Assembly (NCBI RefSeq): GCF_003594875.1
Contig: NZ_QZEY01000006.1
Location: forward strand, 186,001 to 250,000
DNA from: Bailinhaonella thermotolerans
GTDB taxonomy: Bacteria; Actinomycetota; Actinomycetes; Streptosporangiales; Streptosporangiaceae
DNA: 64,000 bases
Direction: 5' to 3'
The position numbers and the translations under genes were made by a program. Below are positions 41,751-50,723 of the stretch, in pieces (position 1 is the first letter of the stretch; each line of letters starts with the position of its first letter). Below the pieces are notes generated by a model, which was given only the letters and a program-made list of their open reading frames with translations, was not told where the DNA came from and did not search any database.

Positions 41751-43544
41751 GTGGATCAGTCGGTCATCGCGGGCCGCTACGAACTGGTCAGCCCGCTCGG
41801 CAGGGGCGGGATGGGACAGGTCTGGAAGGCCTACGACACGCTGCTCGACCGCTCCGTGGCGATCAAGCTGATGCGCGACGACGGGTTCGCGGCCCGGCCC
41901 GACCGCGCCGACGACCTGGCCCGCAGGTTCCGCAGGGAGGCGTCGGTGACGGCCGGGCTGCGGCACACCGGGGTCCCCGCGGTGCACGACGCGGGCGCGT
42001 TCGAGGGCTCGCTCTACCTGGTCATGGAGCTGGTCGAGGGGCACACCCTGGGCCGCCTCATCGCCGAGCACGGGCCGCTGCCGGTGCCGTGGGCCGCCGC
42101 CATCGCCGCGCGCGTGTGCGAGGTGCTCGACGCCGCCCACCGGCAGTCGCTCATCCACCGCGACCTCAAGCCGCAGAACATCATGCTGGCCTTCGACGGC
42201 GCGGTGAAGGTGCTGGACTTCGGCGTCGCCGCGGTCCTGGACGCCTCCCGGATCACCCGCACGGGGGAGAGCGTGGGCACCCCGGCCTACATGTCGCCCG
42301 AACAGCTCCGCGCCGAGGACCCGACGGCCCGCACCGACCTGTACGCCCTCGGCTGCGTGATCCACGAGATGCTCACCGGCCGTCCGGTGTTCGAGGGCTC
42401 CCACCACGCGATGGCCTACCAGCACATGGAGAAGCCGCCCCCGAGGCTGCGCTGGAGCGATCCGACGATCCCGGCGGACCTGGAGGAGCTGGTCCTGCAC
42501 CTGCTGGCCAAGGACCCGCGGCGGCGGCCGAGCGGCGCGGCCGAGGTCTACCGCCGCCTCGTGCCGCACATCACGTCCGCGCCGCCGCTCGCGGGCATCC
42601 GGCTCCCGTTCGAGCCGCGCCTCGGCCCCGCCCCCGCCGTCACCACCCTCCCCGAGGTGACCGCCCCGGCCCCGCCCCGCCCGGCGGGACCGGGCGGTCC
42701 GGCCGGTCCCGCCGCTCCCGGGGGGCCCGGCGCGCGGCCCGGTGCGCCGAGGCCGTCCGGCCTCACGGGTCCCGGGTACACGCCGCCGCGCCCGCCCGGC
42801 CGGCCCGCCGCCCCCGGGCCGTACGCCGGTGGGCCGTACCCGCCCTCCGGCGTCCAGCGCACGGGCCACGTCACCCCGCCGCGGGGGCCCGGCGGCCGGC
42901 CCGTCCCGCCCGGCGCGGGGCCGACCCCGCCCGGCGCCGGGATCACCCCTCCCGGAGCGGGCGTCACGCCGCCTGGAGCCGGCGTGACGCCTCCCGGAGC
43001 GGGCGTCACGCCGCCCGGGGCCGGCTCGGTTCCGCCCGGCGCGGGCTCCGTTCCGCCCGGGCCCGGCGTCACGCCGCCCACCCCGGCCGTGCCGTACGGC
43101 GTGCCGCCCACCGGCCCGCCGTACGGCGCCGCGCCCACGCCTCCCCCGGCGTACGGGAGCGGGCCCCTCGGGCCCGGCACTGCCTACGGGCGGCCGTACC
43201 CGGGCGGGAACCCGACGGCGGGCCTGCCCGCCGGGTGGAAGCTCGCGCACAGCCTCTGGATGCTGCCCGTGCTCCTCCTCGGGATGTTCACCTGGGTGTC
43301 CTTCCTCTACATCGGGGCGCGGGCCCGCAGGCGGGCCTGGCTCGTGTGGGGCGGGGTCTACCTCGTGCTTGCCGTCACGGGATTCGCCGCCGTCGCGAAC
43401 ACGCCCGAGGACCACTGGCTCTCCGACGCCGCGGTCGGGTTCGTGCTGGCCACGTGGGTCGGCGGCGTGATCCACGCGATGATCGTGAACCCCGAGCGCC
43501 TGCGGCTGCGGGCGATGGAGGAGCCCTCCCCGCCCCGGCGATGA
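41751..43544 (+). CDS. Serine/threonine protein kinase with proline-rich linker and membrane tail
   Basis: A 597-residue Hanks-type (PknB-like) kinase. GRGGMGQVW is the P-loop, K39 in VAIKLM binds ATP, HRDLKPQN carries catalytic D138, then DFGVAA, GTPAYMSPEQ and the RTDLYALGCVIHEMLTG helix. After residue ~285 comes a ~200-residue Pro/Gly linker with near-heptad repeats TPPGAGV, and at the C-terminus three or four hydrophobic segments (LWMLPVLLLGMFTWVSFLYIG, LVWGGVYLVLAVTGFAAVA). There is no PASTA domain. The GTG immediately before (41748) is an equally valid start. It is membrane-bound with a cytoplasmic kinase; substrates unknown. Confidence 0.92.
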   Translation: MDQSVIAGRYELVSPLGRGGMGQVWKAYDTLLDRSVAIKLMRDDGFAARPDRADDLARRFRREASVTAGLRHTGVPAVHDAGAFEGSLYLVMELVEGHTLGRLIAEHGPLPVPWAAAIAARVCEVLDAAHRQSLIHRDLKPQNIMLAFDGAVKVLDFGVAAVLDASRITRTGESVGTPAYMSPEQLRAEDPTARTDLYALGCVIHEMLTGRPVFEGSHHAMAYQHMEKPPPRLRWSDPTIPADLEELVLHLLAKDPRRRPSGAAEVYRRLVPHITSAPPLAGIRLPFEPRLGPAPAVTTLPEVTAPAPPRPAGPGGPAGPAAPGGPGARPGAPRPSGLTGPGYTPPRPPGRPAAPGPYAGGPYPPSGVQRTGHVTPPRGPGGRPVPPGAGPTPPGAGITPPGAGVTPPGAGVTPPGAGVTPPGAGSVPPGAGSVPPGPGVTPPTPAVPYGVPPTGPPYGAAPTPPPAYGSGPLGPGTAYGRPYPGGNPTAGLPAGWKLAHSLWMLPVLLLGMFTWVSFLYIGARARRRAWLVWGGVYLVLAVTGFAAVANTPEDHWLSDAAVGFVLATWVGGVIHAMIVNPERLRLRAMEEPSPPRR

Positions 43545-43572
43545 ATCATCCGGCCCTGCCGGGGAAGGCCCT

Positions 43573-44241
43573 GTGTCCGAACCGGCTGGGGAGGCGCGCG
43601 TGCTGCTGGAGAACGGGGCCCAGGATCCCGGAGGTCTCGCCGGATGGGCGTCGAGCGTCATGGAGTCGCTCGGGGCTCCGGGCGTGGGGCTGCTGGTCGC
43701 GCTGGAGAACGTGTTCCCGCCGATCCCGAGCGAGGTCGTGCTGCCGCTCGCGGGGTTCACCGCGAGCCAGGGCCGCCTGGGCCTGATCCCGGTGATCGCC
43801 TGGGCCACGGCCGGGTCGCTCGTGGGCGCGCTCATCCTGTACGGCCTGGGGCGCCTGGTGGGGCACGACCGGGCCGAGCGCGTCCTCGACCGGCTGCCGC
43901 TGGTGGACGTGGAGGACCTGGACAAGGCCGAGAACTGGTTCCGGAGGTACGGCGGCAAGGCGGTGTTCTTCGGGCGGCTCGCCCCCGTGGTCCGCAGCCT
44001 GATCTCCATCCCCGCGGGCACCGAGCGCATGCCGGTGACCCGGTTCTGCCTGCTGACGACGCTGGGCAGCCTCCTGTGGAACACCACGTTCGTCCTGCTC
44101 GGCTACGGCCTGGGCACCCAGTGGGAGCGCGTCTCGCGGTACGCCGACTGGTTCACCTGGGCCGTGATCGCCGTCATCGTCCTCCTGCTCGTCCGCTTCG
44201 TCGTCTCCCGCCTCCGCCGCTCCCGGGCCCGCCGCTCCTGA
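43573..44241 (+). CDS. DedA family membrane protein
   Basis: A 222-residue protein with the DedA/VTT core: ALENVFPPIPSEVVLPLAGFTASQG (including the re-entrant loop and its conserved Glu-Pro), then WFRRYGGKAVFFGRLAPVVRSLISIPAGTERMP with the invariant arginine/glycine motif FxGRxxPxxRSLISIPAG, and a final helix pair. DedA proteins are undecaprenyl-phosphate or phospholipid translocases supporting envelope homeostasis. Two in-frame starts have ribosome sites: GTG 43573 (GGGGAAGG) and GTG 43600 (GGGGAGG). It follows the kinase by 28 bases, so co-transcription is likely. Confidence 0.9.
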   Translation: MSEPAGEARVLLENGAQDPGGLAGWASSVMESLGAPGVGLLVALENVFPPIPSEVVLPLAGFTASQGRLGLIPVIAWATAGSLVGALILYGLGRLVGHDRAERVLDRLPLVDVEDLDKAENWFRRYGGKAVFFGRLAPVVRSLISIPAGTERMPVTRFCLLTTLGSLLWNTTFVLLGYGLGTQWERVSRYADWFTWAVIAVIVLLLVRFVVSRLRRSRARRS

Positions 44242-44282
44242 CCCCCGCGCCCGCCGTCCCGGCTCCCGTTCCTCATCTCCCG

Positions 44283-44359
44283 GCCTGCTGGGTCTCCCCG
44301 CCTGCTGGGTCTCCCCGCCTGCTGAGTCTCCCCGCCTGCTGAGTCTCCCGGCCTGCTGG
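44283..44359. repeat. 17-bp tandem repeat, four copies plus part
   Basis: GCCTGCTGGGTCTCCCC or a one-base variant (GAG for GGG) repeats at 44283, 44300, 44317 and 44334, with a partial copy to 44359. It lies between the DedA (+) and SARP (-) stops, again a convergent gene-end position. A GCCGTACGGC decamer (44417-44426) abuts the SARP stop codon directly. Confidence 0.85.
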
Positions 44360-44426
44360 CCCCCTGTCCCCTGGCCGCCGCGCTCCGGCCGGTCCGCCGG
44401 CCGTCCCGGCCGCTCCGCCGTACGGC

Positions 44427-45329
44427 TCAGCGGGGGCGCGGGCGGGGCCGGGGGCGGGGGCGCAGGCAGCGCGGGCGGTGGGCGGACGGGGTGGAGCGGA
44501 GGTCCAGGGCGGGGTCGGCGCGCAGGATGGCGTGTTCGAGGCGGCGCAGCTCGGGGCTGGGCGCGAGGCCGAGGTCCTCGGCGAGGTGGGCGCGCAGGCG
44601 GGTGTACGCGGCCAGGGCGTCCGCCTGCCGCCCCGAGCGGTACAGCGCGAGCATGAGGTGGAACCACAGGCGCTCGCGCAGGGGGTGGGCGGCGACCAGG
44701 CCGCGCAGCTCGGGGACGGCCGCCGCGTGGTCGCCCAGGGCCAGCCTGGCCTCCAGGCAGTGCTCGACCACCGCGAGCCGCGACTCCTCCAGCCGGACGG
44801 TCTCGGTGTCCAGGCGAGGGCCCAGCGGGACGTCCGCGAGCGCCCGCCCCCGCCAGCACGACAGCGCGCGGCGGAGGCGGGCGACGGCGGTGCCGTAGTC
44901 ACGGGCGCGCAGCGCCGTACGGCCGTGGGCGGCCAGCCGTTCGAAGACGAGCAGGTCCACCTCCTCGGGGCGGGCCCGCAGCAGGTAACCCCCGGGCCTG
45001 GCGAGCAGCCGGGGCTCGGTCTCACCCGCCCGGCCCAGCGCGCGGCGCAGCGCCGTCACGTAGCCCCGCAGGTTCGCCGCCGCCGAGGGGGGCGCGTCAT
45101 CACCCCAGACCGACTCCACGAGCTCGGCGGCCGGCACGACCCGCCCCGCGCGCAGGGCCAGCGTCGCCAGGACGGCCCGCTGCCGTCCCGAGCCCAGCGG
45201 GACCGGCATTCCCCGGACGGTCAGATCGAGGGGGCCCAAAAGACCGAACCGCACGGACGACTCGGCTTGGGGAAAACGGCTTCCGGACAGGTGCGAGGTG
45301 TGCGGCCCGGAGGCGTTCGATGTGGCCAT
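44427..45329 (-). CDS. SARP/AfsR-like regulator with BTAD domain
   Basis: A 300-residue regulator. An OmpR-type winged helix at residues ~28-110 (VRFGLLGPLDLTVRGMPVPLGSGRQRAVLATLAL, NLRGYVTALRRAL) is followed by a bacterial transcriptional activation domain (residues ~118-262: ALADVPLGPRLDTETVRLEE, LRERLWFHLMLALYRSGRQADALAAYTRLR). The C-terminal 25 residues are an Arg-Pro repeat of doubtful value. SARPs switch on secondary metabolite or developmental genes, but no biosynthetic cluster lies in the window. A GTG at about 45253 before VRFGLLG would remove the non-conserved N-terminus. Divergent from a small secreted protein. Confidence 0.85.
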   Translation of the reverse strand: MATSNASGPHTSHLSGSRFPQAESSVRFGLLGPLDLTVRGMPVPLGSGRQRAVLATLALRAGRVVPAAELVESVWGDDAPPSAAANLRGYVTALRRALGRAGETEPRLLARPGGYLLRARPEEVDLLVFERLAAHGRTALRARDYGTAVARLRRALSCWRGRALADVPLGPRLDTETVRLEESRLAVVEHCLEARLALGDHAAAVPELRGLVAAHPLRERLWFHLMLALYRSGRQADALAAYTRLRAHLAEDLGLAPSPELRRLEHAILRADPALDLRSTPSAHRPRCLRPRPRPRPRPR

Positions 45330-45524
45330 GCTTCCTGGATAACCCGTGGAACCCCAGGTTAGGAAGGGGGTACCACCCCGTCGATTGTGCGCCGTTTATG
45401 CAACCCGGATGCGTGACGGCAGCAGGATGGGTCCCACTCCAGGGCGTAATTCCGGTGCCCAGCCGCGGATTCCCGCGAATTCACTGGAAAGGCCCACAGA
45501 CCCCATCAAGAGGAGGAACGCGTA

Positions 45525-45887
45525 ATGAAACGACGCTCCGCAGCCGCCGTCATCGCGGGCGCCTCGGCCGCGATCATGTTCACCGCGACCGCGGCGTACG
45601 CCCACGGGTTCGACCAGTGGTTCAACGGCAGCGGCGAGTCACCGCGCTGGGACGTCGGCGCCGGGAAGCACAGCGGCCACATGACGGCCACCTGCCCGGG
45701 CGCGCAGATCACCGCCCAGCTCTACCGGGACCGGCCCTGGCGGCCCGATCCGCCGATCGGCTCCCTGATCGTGGTGCCCTGCAACCACCAGCGCCGTGAG
45801 TTCAGCTACGACCTGAGCGGCGGGAAGTACTACTTCATCTTCCGGTCGAAGGTCCGCTCCAACCACGTCTGGGGCGAGTTCAACTGA
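45525..45887 (+). CDS. Small secreted protein
   Basis: A 120-residue protein with a Sec signal peptide (MKRRSAAAVIAGASAAIMFT, cleavage after AYA) and a ~93-residue mature part: HGFDQWFNGSGESPRWDVGAG, a lone cysteine pair (one in TATCPG, one in VVPCNH) that could form a disulfide, and YDLSGGKYYFIFRSKV. I recognise no family. AGAGGAGG precedes the ATG. Its last eight bases overlap the end of the convergent sensor kinase gene. Upstream (45330-45524) the DNA is more A/T-rich than average and should contain divergent promoters for it and the SARP gene. Confidence 0.75.
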   Translation: MKRRSAAAVIAGASAAIMFTATAAYAHGFDQWFNGSGESPRWDVGAGKHSGHMTATCPGAQITAQLYRDRPWRPDPPIGSLIVVPCNHQRREFSYDLSGGKYYFIFRSKVRSNHVWGEFN

Positions 45888-47229
45888 CGCCGGCGGCCCG
45901 GCGGCGCCGGGGCAGGAGCCTCCTGCCCGCGCGCTTCGCCGGGCCGCCGGCCCGTGGTCCCAGCCGGAGCCAGAGCTGGACCCGCGCGCCCCCGAGCGAG
46001 GACCGGTCGACGCGCAGCGACCCGTCCGCCGACTCGGCCAGGCGCCGGGCGATGTCCAGGCCCAGGCCGGTGCCGCCGGCCCCGCTGCCTCCCCTCCGCA
46101 GCGCCGCGTCCGGGTCCGGGATCCCGGGCCCGGCGTCGGCCACCAGGATCCCGGCGACCTCCTGCCCCCGGTGCAGCGTGACCGTGAACGCGACCCCCTC
46201 CGGCGTGTGCCGGAACACGTTGCCCAGCAGGGCGTCCACCACCGCCGTCAGGTCCGCCGCGGACACGGGCACCTCCAGCGGCCCGCCGTCCGCCCCGATC
46301 AGCTCCCAGGGCCGGCCCTGGTCCTCGGCCAGCGCCGCCCAGAACTCCAGGCGGTCCCGCAGCACCGCCGCCGCGTCGCAGCTCGTCCCCTGGTCGCGGG
46401 ACGGCCGCCGCGTCTGCGCGATGATCTCGTCCACCTCGTGCTCCAGCCGGTCCACCGCGAGCCTGCTCCGCTCCGCGGCCGGCCCGAGCTGGCCGAGTTC
46501 GAGCCGCAGCGCGGTCAGCGGGGTGCGCAGCCGGTGCGACAGGTCGGCGGCAAGCTCCCGTTCCGCGTCCAGGAGCTGGACGACCCGGTCGGCCATCGCG
46601 TTGAACGACCGGCCCGCCGCCACCAGCTCCGGCGGCCCCTCCGGCTCGATGCGCACGCGGAGGTCCCCCGCGCCCAGCGCCCCCGCCGCCGCCGCCAGCC
46701 GCCGCGAGGCGCCCACCACGCGCGAGGCCAGCCGGTCGGCGGCGAACACCGAGGCCAGCACGAGCACGACCGCCACGCCGGCCAGGACGGCCCAGGCGTG
46801 CCGCACGCCCCGGCTCAGGTCCCCCTCCGGCAGGTACACCTCGACCACCGCGACCCGGCCCCCGTCGAGCGCGACCGGCCGCAGCAGCGCGTATCCGTCG
46901 GCCGTGGGCGCGGCCAGGGCCCGCGTCAGCCGTACGGACTCGGCCACCAGGTCCGGGGCGGCGTGCGGACGGCCCAGCGGCGGCCCCTCCGGCAGGTGTA
47001 CGGCGAGCCGCCCGGCGGCGCCCGCCTGGGTGCTGGCGATGGCCTTGACCAGGGCGGGCCGGTCGGTGGTGATCGCCAGGGCGGGGATGAGCGCGGCGGC
47101 CTGGCGTTCGGCGCCGGAGATCGCGCGGTCCTTGGCGATCTCCTTGACCGTGATCGACAGGGGGATCAGGAAGGCCAGCGCGACCAGCGCGGTCACCGCG
47201 AAGGAGACGAGCGCGAGGGTGCGCCTCAT
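45880..47229 (-). CDS. Two-component sensor histidine kinase
   Basis: A 449-residue kinase. A first transmembrane helix (LVSFAVTALVALAFLIPLSI), an extracellular sensor of ~110 residues, a second helix (AWAVLAGVAVVLVLASVFAA), a HAMP linker, a dimer/phosphoacceptor domain with H232 in ADLSHRLRTPLTAL, and a catalytic domain with N-box LLGNVFRHTPEG, VADAGPGIPD and GGTGLGLDIARRLAES. The H-box has Arg in place of the common Glu after His, a known variant. Its start overlaps the response regulator stop by four bases. The signal is unknown. Confidence 0.92.
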   Translation of the reverse strand: MRRTLALVSFAVTALVALAFLIPLSITVKEIAKDRAISGAERQAAALIPALAITTDRPALVKAIASTQAGAAGRLAVHLPEGPPLGRPHAAPDLVAESVRLTRALAAPTADGYALLRPVALDGGRVAVVEVYLPEGDLSRGVRHAWAVLAGVAVVLVLASVFAADRLASRVVGASRRLAAAAGALGAGDLRVRIEPEGPPELVAAGRSFNAMADRVVQLLDAERELAADLSHRLRTPLTALRLELGQLGPAAERSRLAVDRLEHEVDEIIAQTRRPSRDQGTSCDAAAVLRDRLEFWAALAEDQGRPWELIGADGGPLEVPVSAADLTAVVDALLGNVFRHTPEGVAFTVTLHRGQEVAGILVADAGPGIPDPDAALRRGGSGAGGTGLGLDIARRLAESADGSLRVDRSSLGGARVQLWLRLGPRAGGPAKRAGRRLLPRRRRAAGVS

Positions 47230-47903
47230 GGCGCGACGAGCTTGACGCCGACCCCGCGCACGGTGTGCAGGTAGCGGGGGCTGGACGCGGTCTCCCCCAG
47301 CTTGCGGCGCAGCCACGACAGGTGCACGTCGATGGTCTGGTCGCCGCCGTACGCCTGCCGCCACACCTCGCTGATCAGCTCACGGCGGCTCACCACCTGC
47401 CCGGCGCGCGCGGCGAGGTAGGCCAGCAGGTCGAACTCCCGCCGGGTCAGTTCCAGCGGCCGCCCGTCGAGCAGCGCCTCCCGGCGCTCGGGGGCGACCT
47501 GGAGCCCGCCGACGCGCAGCACCGCGGGCCGGGCGGCCGTGCCGCGGGCGCGGCGCAGCACGGCTTCCAGGCGGGCGTTGAGGTGGTCGGCGGAGAACGG
47601 CTTGACCAGGTAGTCGTCGGCGCCCGCGTGGAGCAGGCGCACGATCTCGGCCTCCTCGTCCCTGGCGGTGGCCACGATGATCGGCACGTCGCCGAGGCCG
47701 CGCATCATCTTCAGGGCCTCCGCCCCGTCGAGGTCGGGCAGGCCGAGGTCGAGGATCACGACGTCCGGCGGCGACTGCGCCACCTCGCGCAGGGCGTCCA
47801 GCGCGCACCCGGCGCTGCGGACCGCGTGCCGCAGGCGCGTGAGCCCCTGGATCACCGCCGCGCGCACGATGTCGTCGTCTTCCACCACGAGAACCGTCGC
47901 CAT
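47226..47903 (-). CDS. OmpR-family response regulator
   Basis: A 225-residue regulator: receiver with VVEDDD, phosphoacceptor D52 in VVILDLGLPD and the lysine of YLVKPFSADHL, then a winged helix (LTRREFDLLAYLAARAGQVVSRRELISEVW, IDVHLSWLRRKLG, YLHTVRGVGVKL). It is coupled to the kinase at 45880. The ATG at 47903 opens the conserved MATVLVVEDDD. An ATG at 47930 lies upstream, but no ribosome site is visible for either, so the transcript may be leaderless. The divergent gene begins 37 bases away, a very short shared promoter. Confidence 0.92.
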   Translation of the reverse strand: MATVLVVEDDDIVRAAVIQGLTRLRHAVRSAGCALDALREVAQSPPDVVILDLGLPDLDGAEALKMMRGLGDVPIIVATARDEEAEIVRLLHAGADDYLVKPFSADHLNARLEAVLRRARGTAARPAVLRVGGLQVAPERREALLDGRPLELTRREFDLLAYLAARAGQVVSRRELISEVWRQAYGGDQTIDVHLSWLRRKLGETASSPRYLHTVRGVGVKLVAP

Positions 47904-47940
47904 GGCACCGAAAGGTACGGCATCCCCCATAATTCAACGC

Positions 47941-48453
47941 ATGCGACGGGCGATCGGGTATGCCGCGGCATGGCTCGGCGCGGCCGTACTCGCCTCCGGC
48001 GTTTCGTGGCTCGGCGTCCGCGAGGTCCTGCACGGCGCGGTCTTCGACGACCCCGGCGTGGTCACCGTGGTCCCCCGCGGGGAGCGCCCGCCCCTGGCCG
48101 TCAGCGAGACGACCCTCGCCTCCCCCGCCCCGCGGTCGCCGGCGCCGTCCCGCACCGCCGCCCCGCGCGCCCCCCGCCCGGCGCCCACCCCCACCCGTTC
48201 CCCCAGGCCCCGGGCGACGCCCCCGGCCCAGACCGACGTGCGCAGCTACACCGTCCGCGGTGGCCGGGTGGCCCTCGCCCTCGGTCCCCGTTCCGCCCGC
48301 CTGGTCTCCGCCACCCCCAACCCCGGCTACCAGGTCAAGACCTGGCGCAACAAGGGCTGGTTCCGCGTGGACCTCGTCAACGGCCCCCGCGGCTCCGCCG
48401 TCATCGCCATGTGGCACGACTCCCCCACCCGCGTCGAGGTCTACGAATACTGA
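47941..48453 (+). CDS. Membrane-anchored or secreted protein of unknown function
   Basis: A 170-residue protein with an N-terminal hydrophobic segment (RRAIGYAAAWLGAAVLASGV), a Pro/Ala/Thr-rich extracellular linker (residues ~55-100) and a compact C-terminal domain with VRGGRVALALGPRSARLVSATPNPGYQVKTWRNKGWFRVDLVNGPRGSAVIAMWHDSPTRVEVYEY. The last domain recurs in other actinomycete secreted proteins, but I cannot name it. It is divergent from the two-component system 37 bases away and may be its target or sensor partner. It has no obvious ribosome site, so it is possibly leaderless. Confidence 0.7.
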   Translation: MRRAIGYAAAWLGAAVLASGVSWLGVREVLHGAVFDDPGVVTVVPRGERPPLAVSETTLASPAPRSPAPSRTAAPRAPRPAPTPTRSPRPRATPPAQTDVRSYTVRGGRVALALGPRSARLVSATPNPGYQVKTWRNKGWFRVDLVNGPRGSAVIAMWHDSPTRVEVYEY

Positions 48454-48559
48454 CCCCCGTACGGCCGGCGCCCCAGGCCCGCCGCCGGCCCGCCGCGCCG
48501 GCCTCCCGCCCCCGGACCCCGCCCCGATCCCCGGCACCCGATCCCCCGCGCCCGATCCC

Positions 48560-48675
48560 CGCCGTGATCCTGCGAGTCCGCGCCCCGCCCACCCCGCCCA
48601 CCCCGCCCACCCCGCCCACCCCGCCCAAGCGTCTCGGCTGTGCCGGGGCCGGCGCGGAACCGCAGGATCACGGCG
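48560..48675. repeat. Long inverted repeat (hairpin family, copy 3) with 9-bp tandem repeat in loop
   Basis: The arms CGCCGTGATCCTGCG (48560-48574) and its exact complement (48661-48675) enclose an 86-nt loop. Inside the loop CCCGCCCAC repeats five times in tandem (last copy CCCGCCCAA). The arms differ from copies 1 and 2 only at the ATG/CTG centre. It sits in the 308-bp gap between a secreted protein (+) and the MEDS-STAS gene (-) stops; a CCGTACGGCCGGCG core follows the first stop at 48457-48470. Nothing else is seen in the gap except G-rich sequence near 48740-48790. Confidence 0.82.
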
Positions 48676-48761
48676 AGGCCGCGGGAGCGATTGCCGGAGG
48701 CGGGCGGGCCGCCTGGGGGCGCGGAAACGGCCGGACAAGGCCGGAGGGGGTCAGAGGGGGG

Positions 48762-49928
48762 TCAGAGGGGGCCGGAGGGCGGGGGGCCGGGGAGGCGGAG
48801 GCCGGGGGTGGTGGACCAGCCGGTGATCTCGATGAGCTCGCGGACGTGGCCGGGGACGGGGCCGAGGACGAGGGCGCGGTCGCCGCCGAGGCCCTGGGCG
48901 GCCGAGACGAGGGCGCGGATGCCGCCCAGGCTGATGAAGCGGACGCCGCTGAGGTCGGCGTGGACGTCGCCGGGCTCGCGGGTGGCGGCGTCGGTCAGGG
49001 CGCGCGACAGCACCGGGGCGGTGGAGTCGTCCACGTCGCCCTCCAGGCGCAGGCCGGGCGGGTCGCGCAGCGGGCGCACGCGGAACGCCGCGCGGCGGTC
49101 CTCGGCGGGCTGGAGGCGGACCAGGTCGTGGGCGCCGAGCAGGCGCAGCAGGTGTGTGAGCGACTGGGAGCCGAGCAGGGTGGTGGGCCGGTCCCCGCGC
49201 TGGGCGGCGAAGCGGGCGAACAGGCGGGCGCTGCCCACGTCGGCGAACTCGAGCCCGGTGGCGTCGATGAGCACGTGCCCGTCGGAGGGCAGCAGCGACG
49301 CGAGCAGCGCGGCCAGGGCGTCGCGGTTGGTGACGTCGGCCTCGCCCTCCAGCACGAGCCCGGGCGAGCCGGTCGCGCGCGCGAACCGCAGCAGGGCCTG
49401 GCCGGGGGTGACGGGGTGGGCGGAGCACACCCGGTGGAAGAGGTCGCCGTCGTACAGCCGCCGGTCGTACTGGCACACCGCCGACAGCCGCCCGTCGGCG
49501 AACAGGTCGTTGATCGACGCCTCGAAGGCGGGCAGCGCGTCCAGGGCGTACGGCTGCCGCAGCGCCCACGCCATGTCGGTGATCACCTGGAGGCCGGGAT
49601 AGCCCCGGGCCGTCGTGTCGGCGACCACCCCGGCGAACGCCTCGCGCACCCGCGCGGGGTCGAACGTTCCCCCGGCGAGCTGCACCTCGGCGCAGGGCAG
49701 CACCTCGACCTGCCCCCGCTCGGCGGCCTCGGCGTATCCGGGGACGCGGGCGTGCAGCCAGGCGCTGGTGACCTGCGGGGTGAGCGACTCAGCGCAGACC
49801 ATGACGCGGCGGCCGCGGCGCAGGGCGTCCGCCGCGATCTCCACGGTCGCCGCCAGCCGCTCGTCGTCGCTGATGAAGGGATGGCACACGTGGTCGCCCA
49901 GACGTAGGTCCGCGAAGGTGGATGGCAC
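48762..49928 (-). CDS. MEDS-domain sensor fused to two STAS (anti-sigma antagonist) domains
   Basis: A 388-residue protein. Residues ~1-160 are a MEDS/DcmR-type sensory domain (LRLGDHVCHPFISDDERLAATVEIAADALRRGRRVMVCAES, YDGDLFHRVCSAHP). Residues ~175-275 form one STAS domain (LVLEGEADVTNRDALAALLASLL, VLIDATGLEFADVGSARLF) and ~280-380 a second (LRLEGDVDDSTAPVLSRAL, VHADLSGVRFISLGGIRALV). The serine in FISLGG matches a possible phospho-site in antagonists; the first STAS has Asp-Val in place of Ser. GTG has GGAGGG nearby. It probably works with the RsbW-like kinase upstream (50056) in partner switching of a sigma factor. Confidence 0.88.
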   Translation of the reverse strand: MPSTFADLRLGDHVCHPFISDDERLAATVEIAADALRRGRRVMVCAESLTPQVTSAWLHARVPGYAEAAERGQVEVLPCAEVQLAGGTFDPARVREAFAGVVADTTARGYPGLQVITDMAWALRQPYALDALPAFEASINDLFADGRLSAVCQYDRRLYDGDLFHRVCSAHPVTPGQALLRFARATGSPGLVLEGEADVTNRDALAALLASLLPSDGHVLIDATGLEFADVGSARLFARFAAQRGDRPTTLLGSQSLTHLLRLLGAHDLVRLQPAEDRRAAFRVRPLRDPPGLRLEGDVDDSTAPVLSRALTDAATREPGDVHADLSGVRFISLGGIRALVSAAQGLGGDRALVLGPVPGHVRELIEITGWSTTPGLRLPGPPPSGPL

Positions 49929-50055
49929 GGTCCCTCCACTGGCGCTCGTGAGCGTCTGCGCACCCGCGGGGGTGCTCGGCCGGGACGATGGGCGTGGGTC
50001 GAGTCTAGACACTCGGCCGCGGTGAGTGTAAGCGGAGCGATGCAAAGAGTGAGAT

Positions 50056-50481
50056 TCAGATCAGGACCATGCTGATCGTGATCGAGGTCCCCGCGGGCCC
50101 GGTGGTGACGTCGACCTCGTCGCCGATCTGCCGGACGAGCCACAGGCCCCGGCCGCCGCGCGAGCTGTCCAGGCCGGGCTGCTCGGAGGGGAGGGTGCGG
50201 TCGCCCAGGCCGGGCCCCTGGTCGGAGACGGTGCACAGGAGCCGCCCGTCGTGGCGGCGCAGCGACACCCGGCCGCCGCCGCCCCCGTGCAGGATCGCGT
50301 TGGCCATGAGCTCGTGGACGGCGAGCACGAAGTCCTTCAGGCGCAGGCCGGTCAGGCCGGCGCGCGCGGCCTGCTCGCTCACGAAACCGCGGACCAGCAC
50401 GAGATCGCCGAGGGTGAAGACCGCTTCGAGCAACAATCTCCCATGGCCGTCGGGTCGGCGCGGGTGTTGTACCTGGGGCAT
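50056..50481 (-). CDS. RsbW-like anti-sigma factor/ATPase
   Basis: A 141-residue GHKL ATPase of the RsbW/SpoIIAB kind: N-box VHELMANAILHG, G1 SDQGPGLGDR, G2 GGRGLWLVRQIGDEV. Such proteins bind and inhibit a sigma factor and phosphorylate STAS antagonists. No conserved start is visible; ATG 50481 is chosen for a normal family length, while a GTG at 50538 would add 19 residues. It is upstream of the MEDS-STAS gene on the same strand with ~127 bp between, and a SpoIIE phosphatase lies at 56016, so all partner-switch parts except the sigma factor are nearby. Confidence 0.87.
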   Translation of the reverse strand: MPQVQHPRRPDGHGRLLLEAVFTLGDLVLVRGFVSEQAARAGLTGLRLKDFVLAVHELMANAILHGGGGGRVSLRRHDGRLLCTVSDQGPGLGDRTLPSEQPGLDSSRGGRGLWLVRQIGDEVDVTTGPAGTSITISMVLI

Positions 50482-50723
50482 CGTCGTGTCAGTCAGAGGG
50501 TGGGCCGCTGGTTCCTGCCGGCCCGAGGCGCGTGACACCCCTCTGACCGTATCGACTCAGCCTATGTTCATCTTCCCTGTTGCGCACGGGCTATTCGTGT
50601 CCCCGGGGAGCCGAGCGAAACAAATCAGCCGAAAACGCCCCGGCCCCCGCCCCTCGGAGCGAGGGACGGGGCCGGTTCGCGTACGGCGCGGCGGGGCTCA
50701 CGCCGTACGGCGGCGGCGCGGTG

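Noticed and set aside
44427-45329. Cluster-situated activator implying a nearby secondary-metabolite cluster
   Set aside because: The SARP has no biosynthetic genes within the window on either side.
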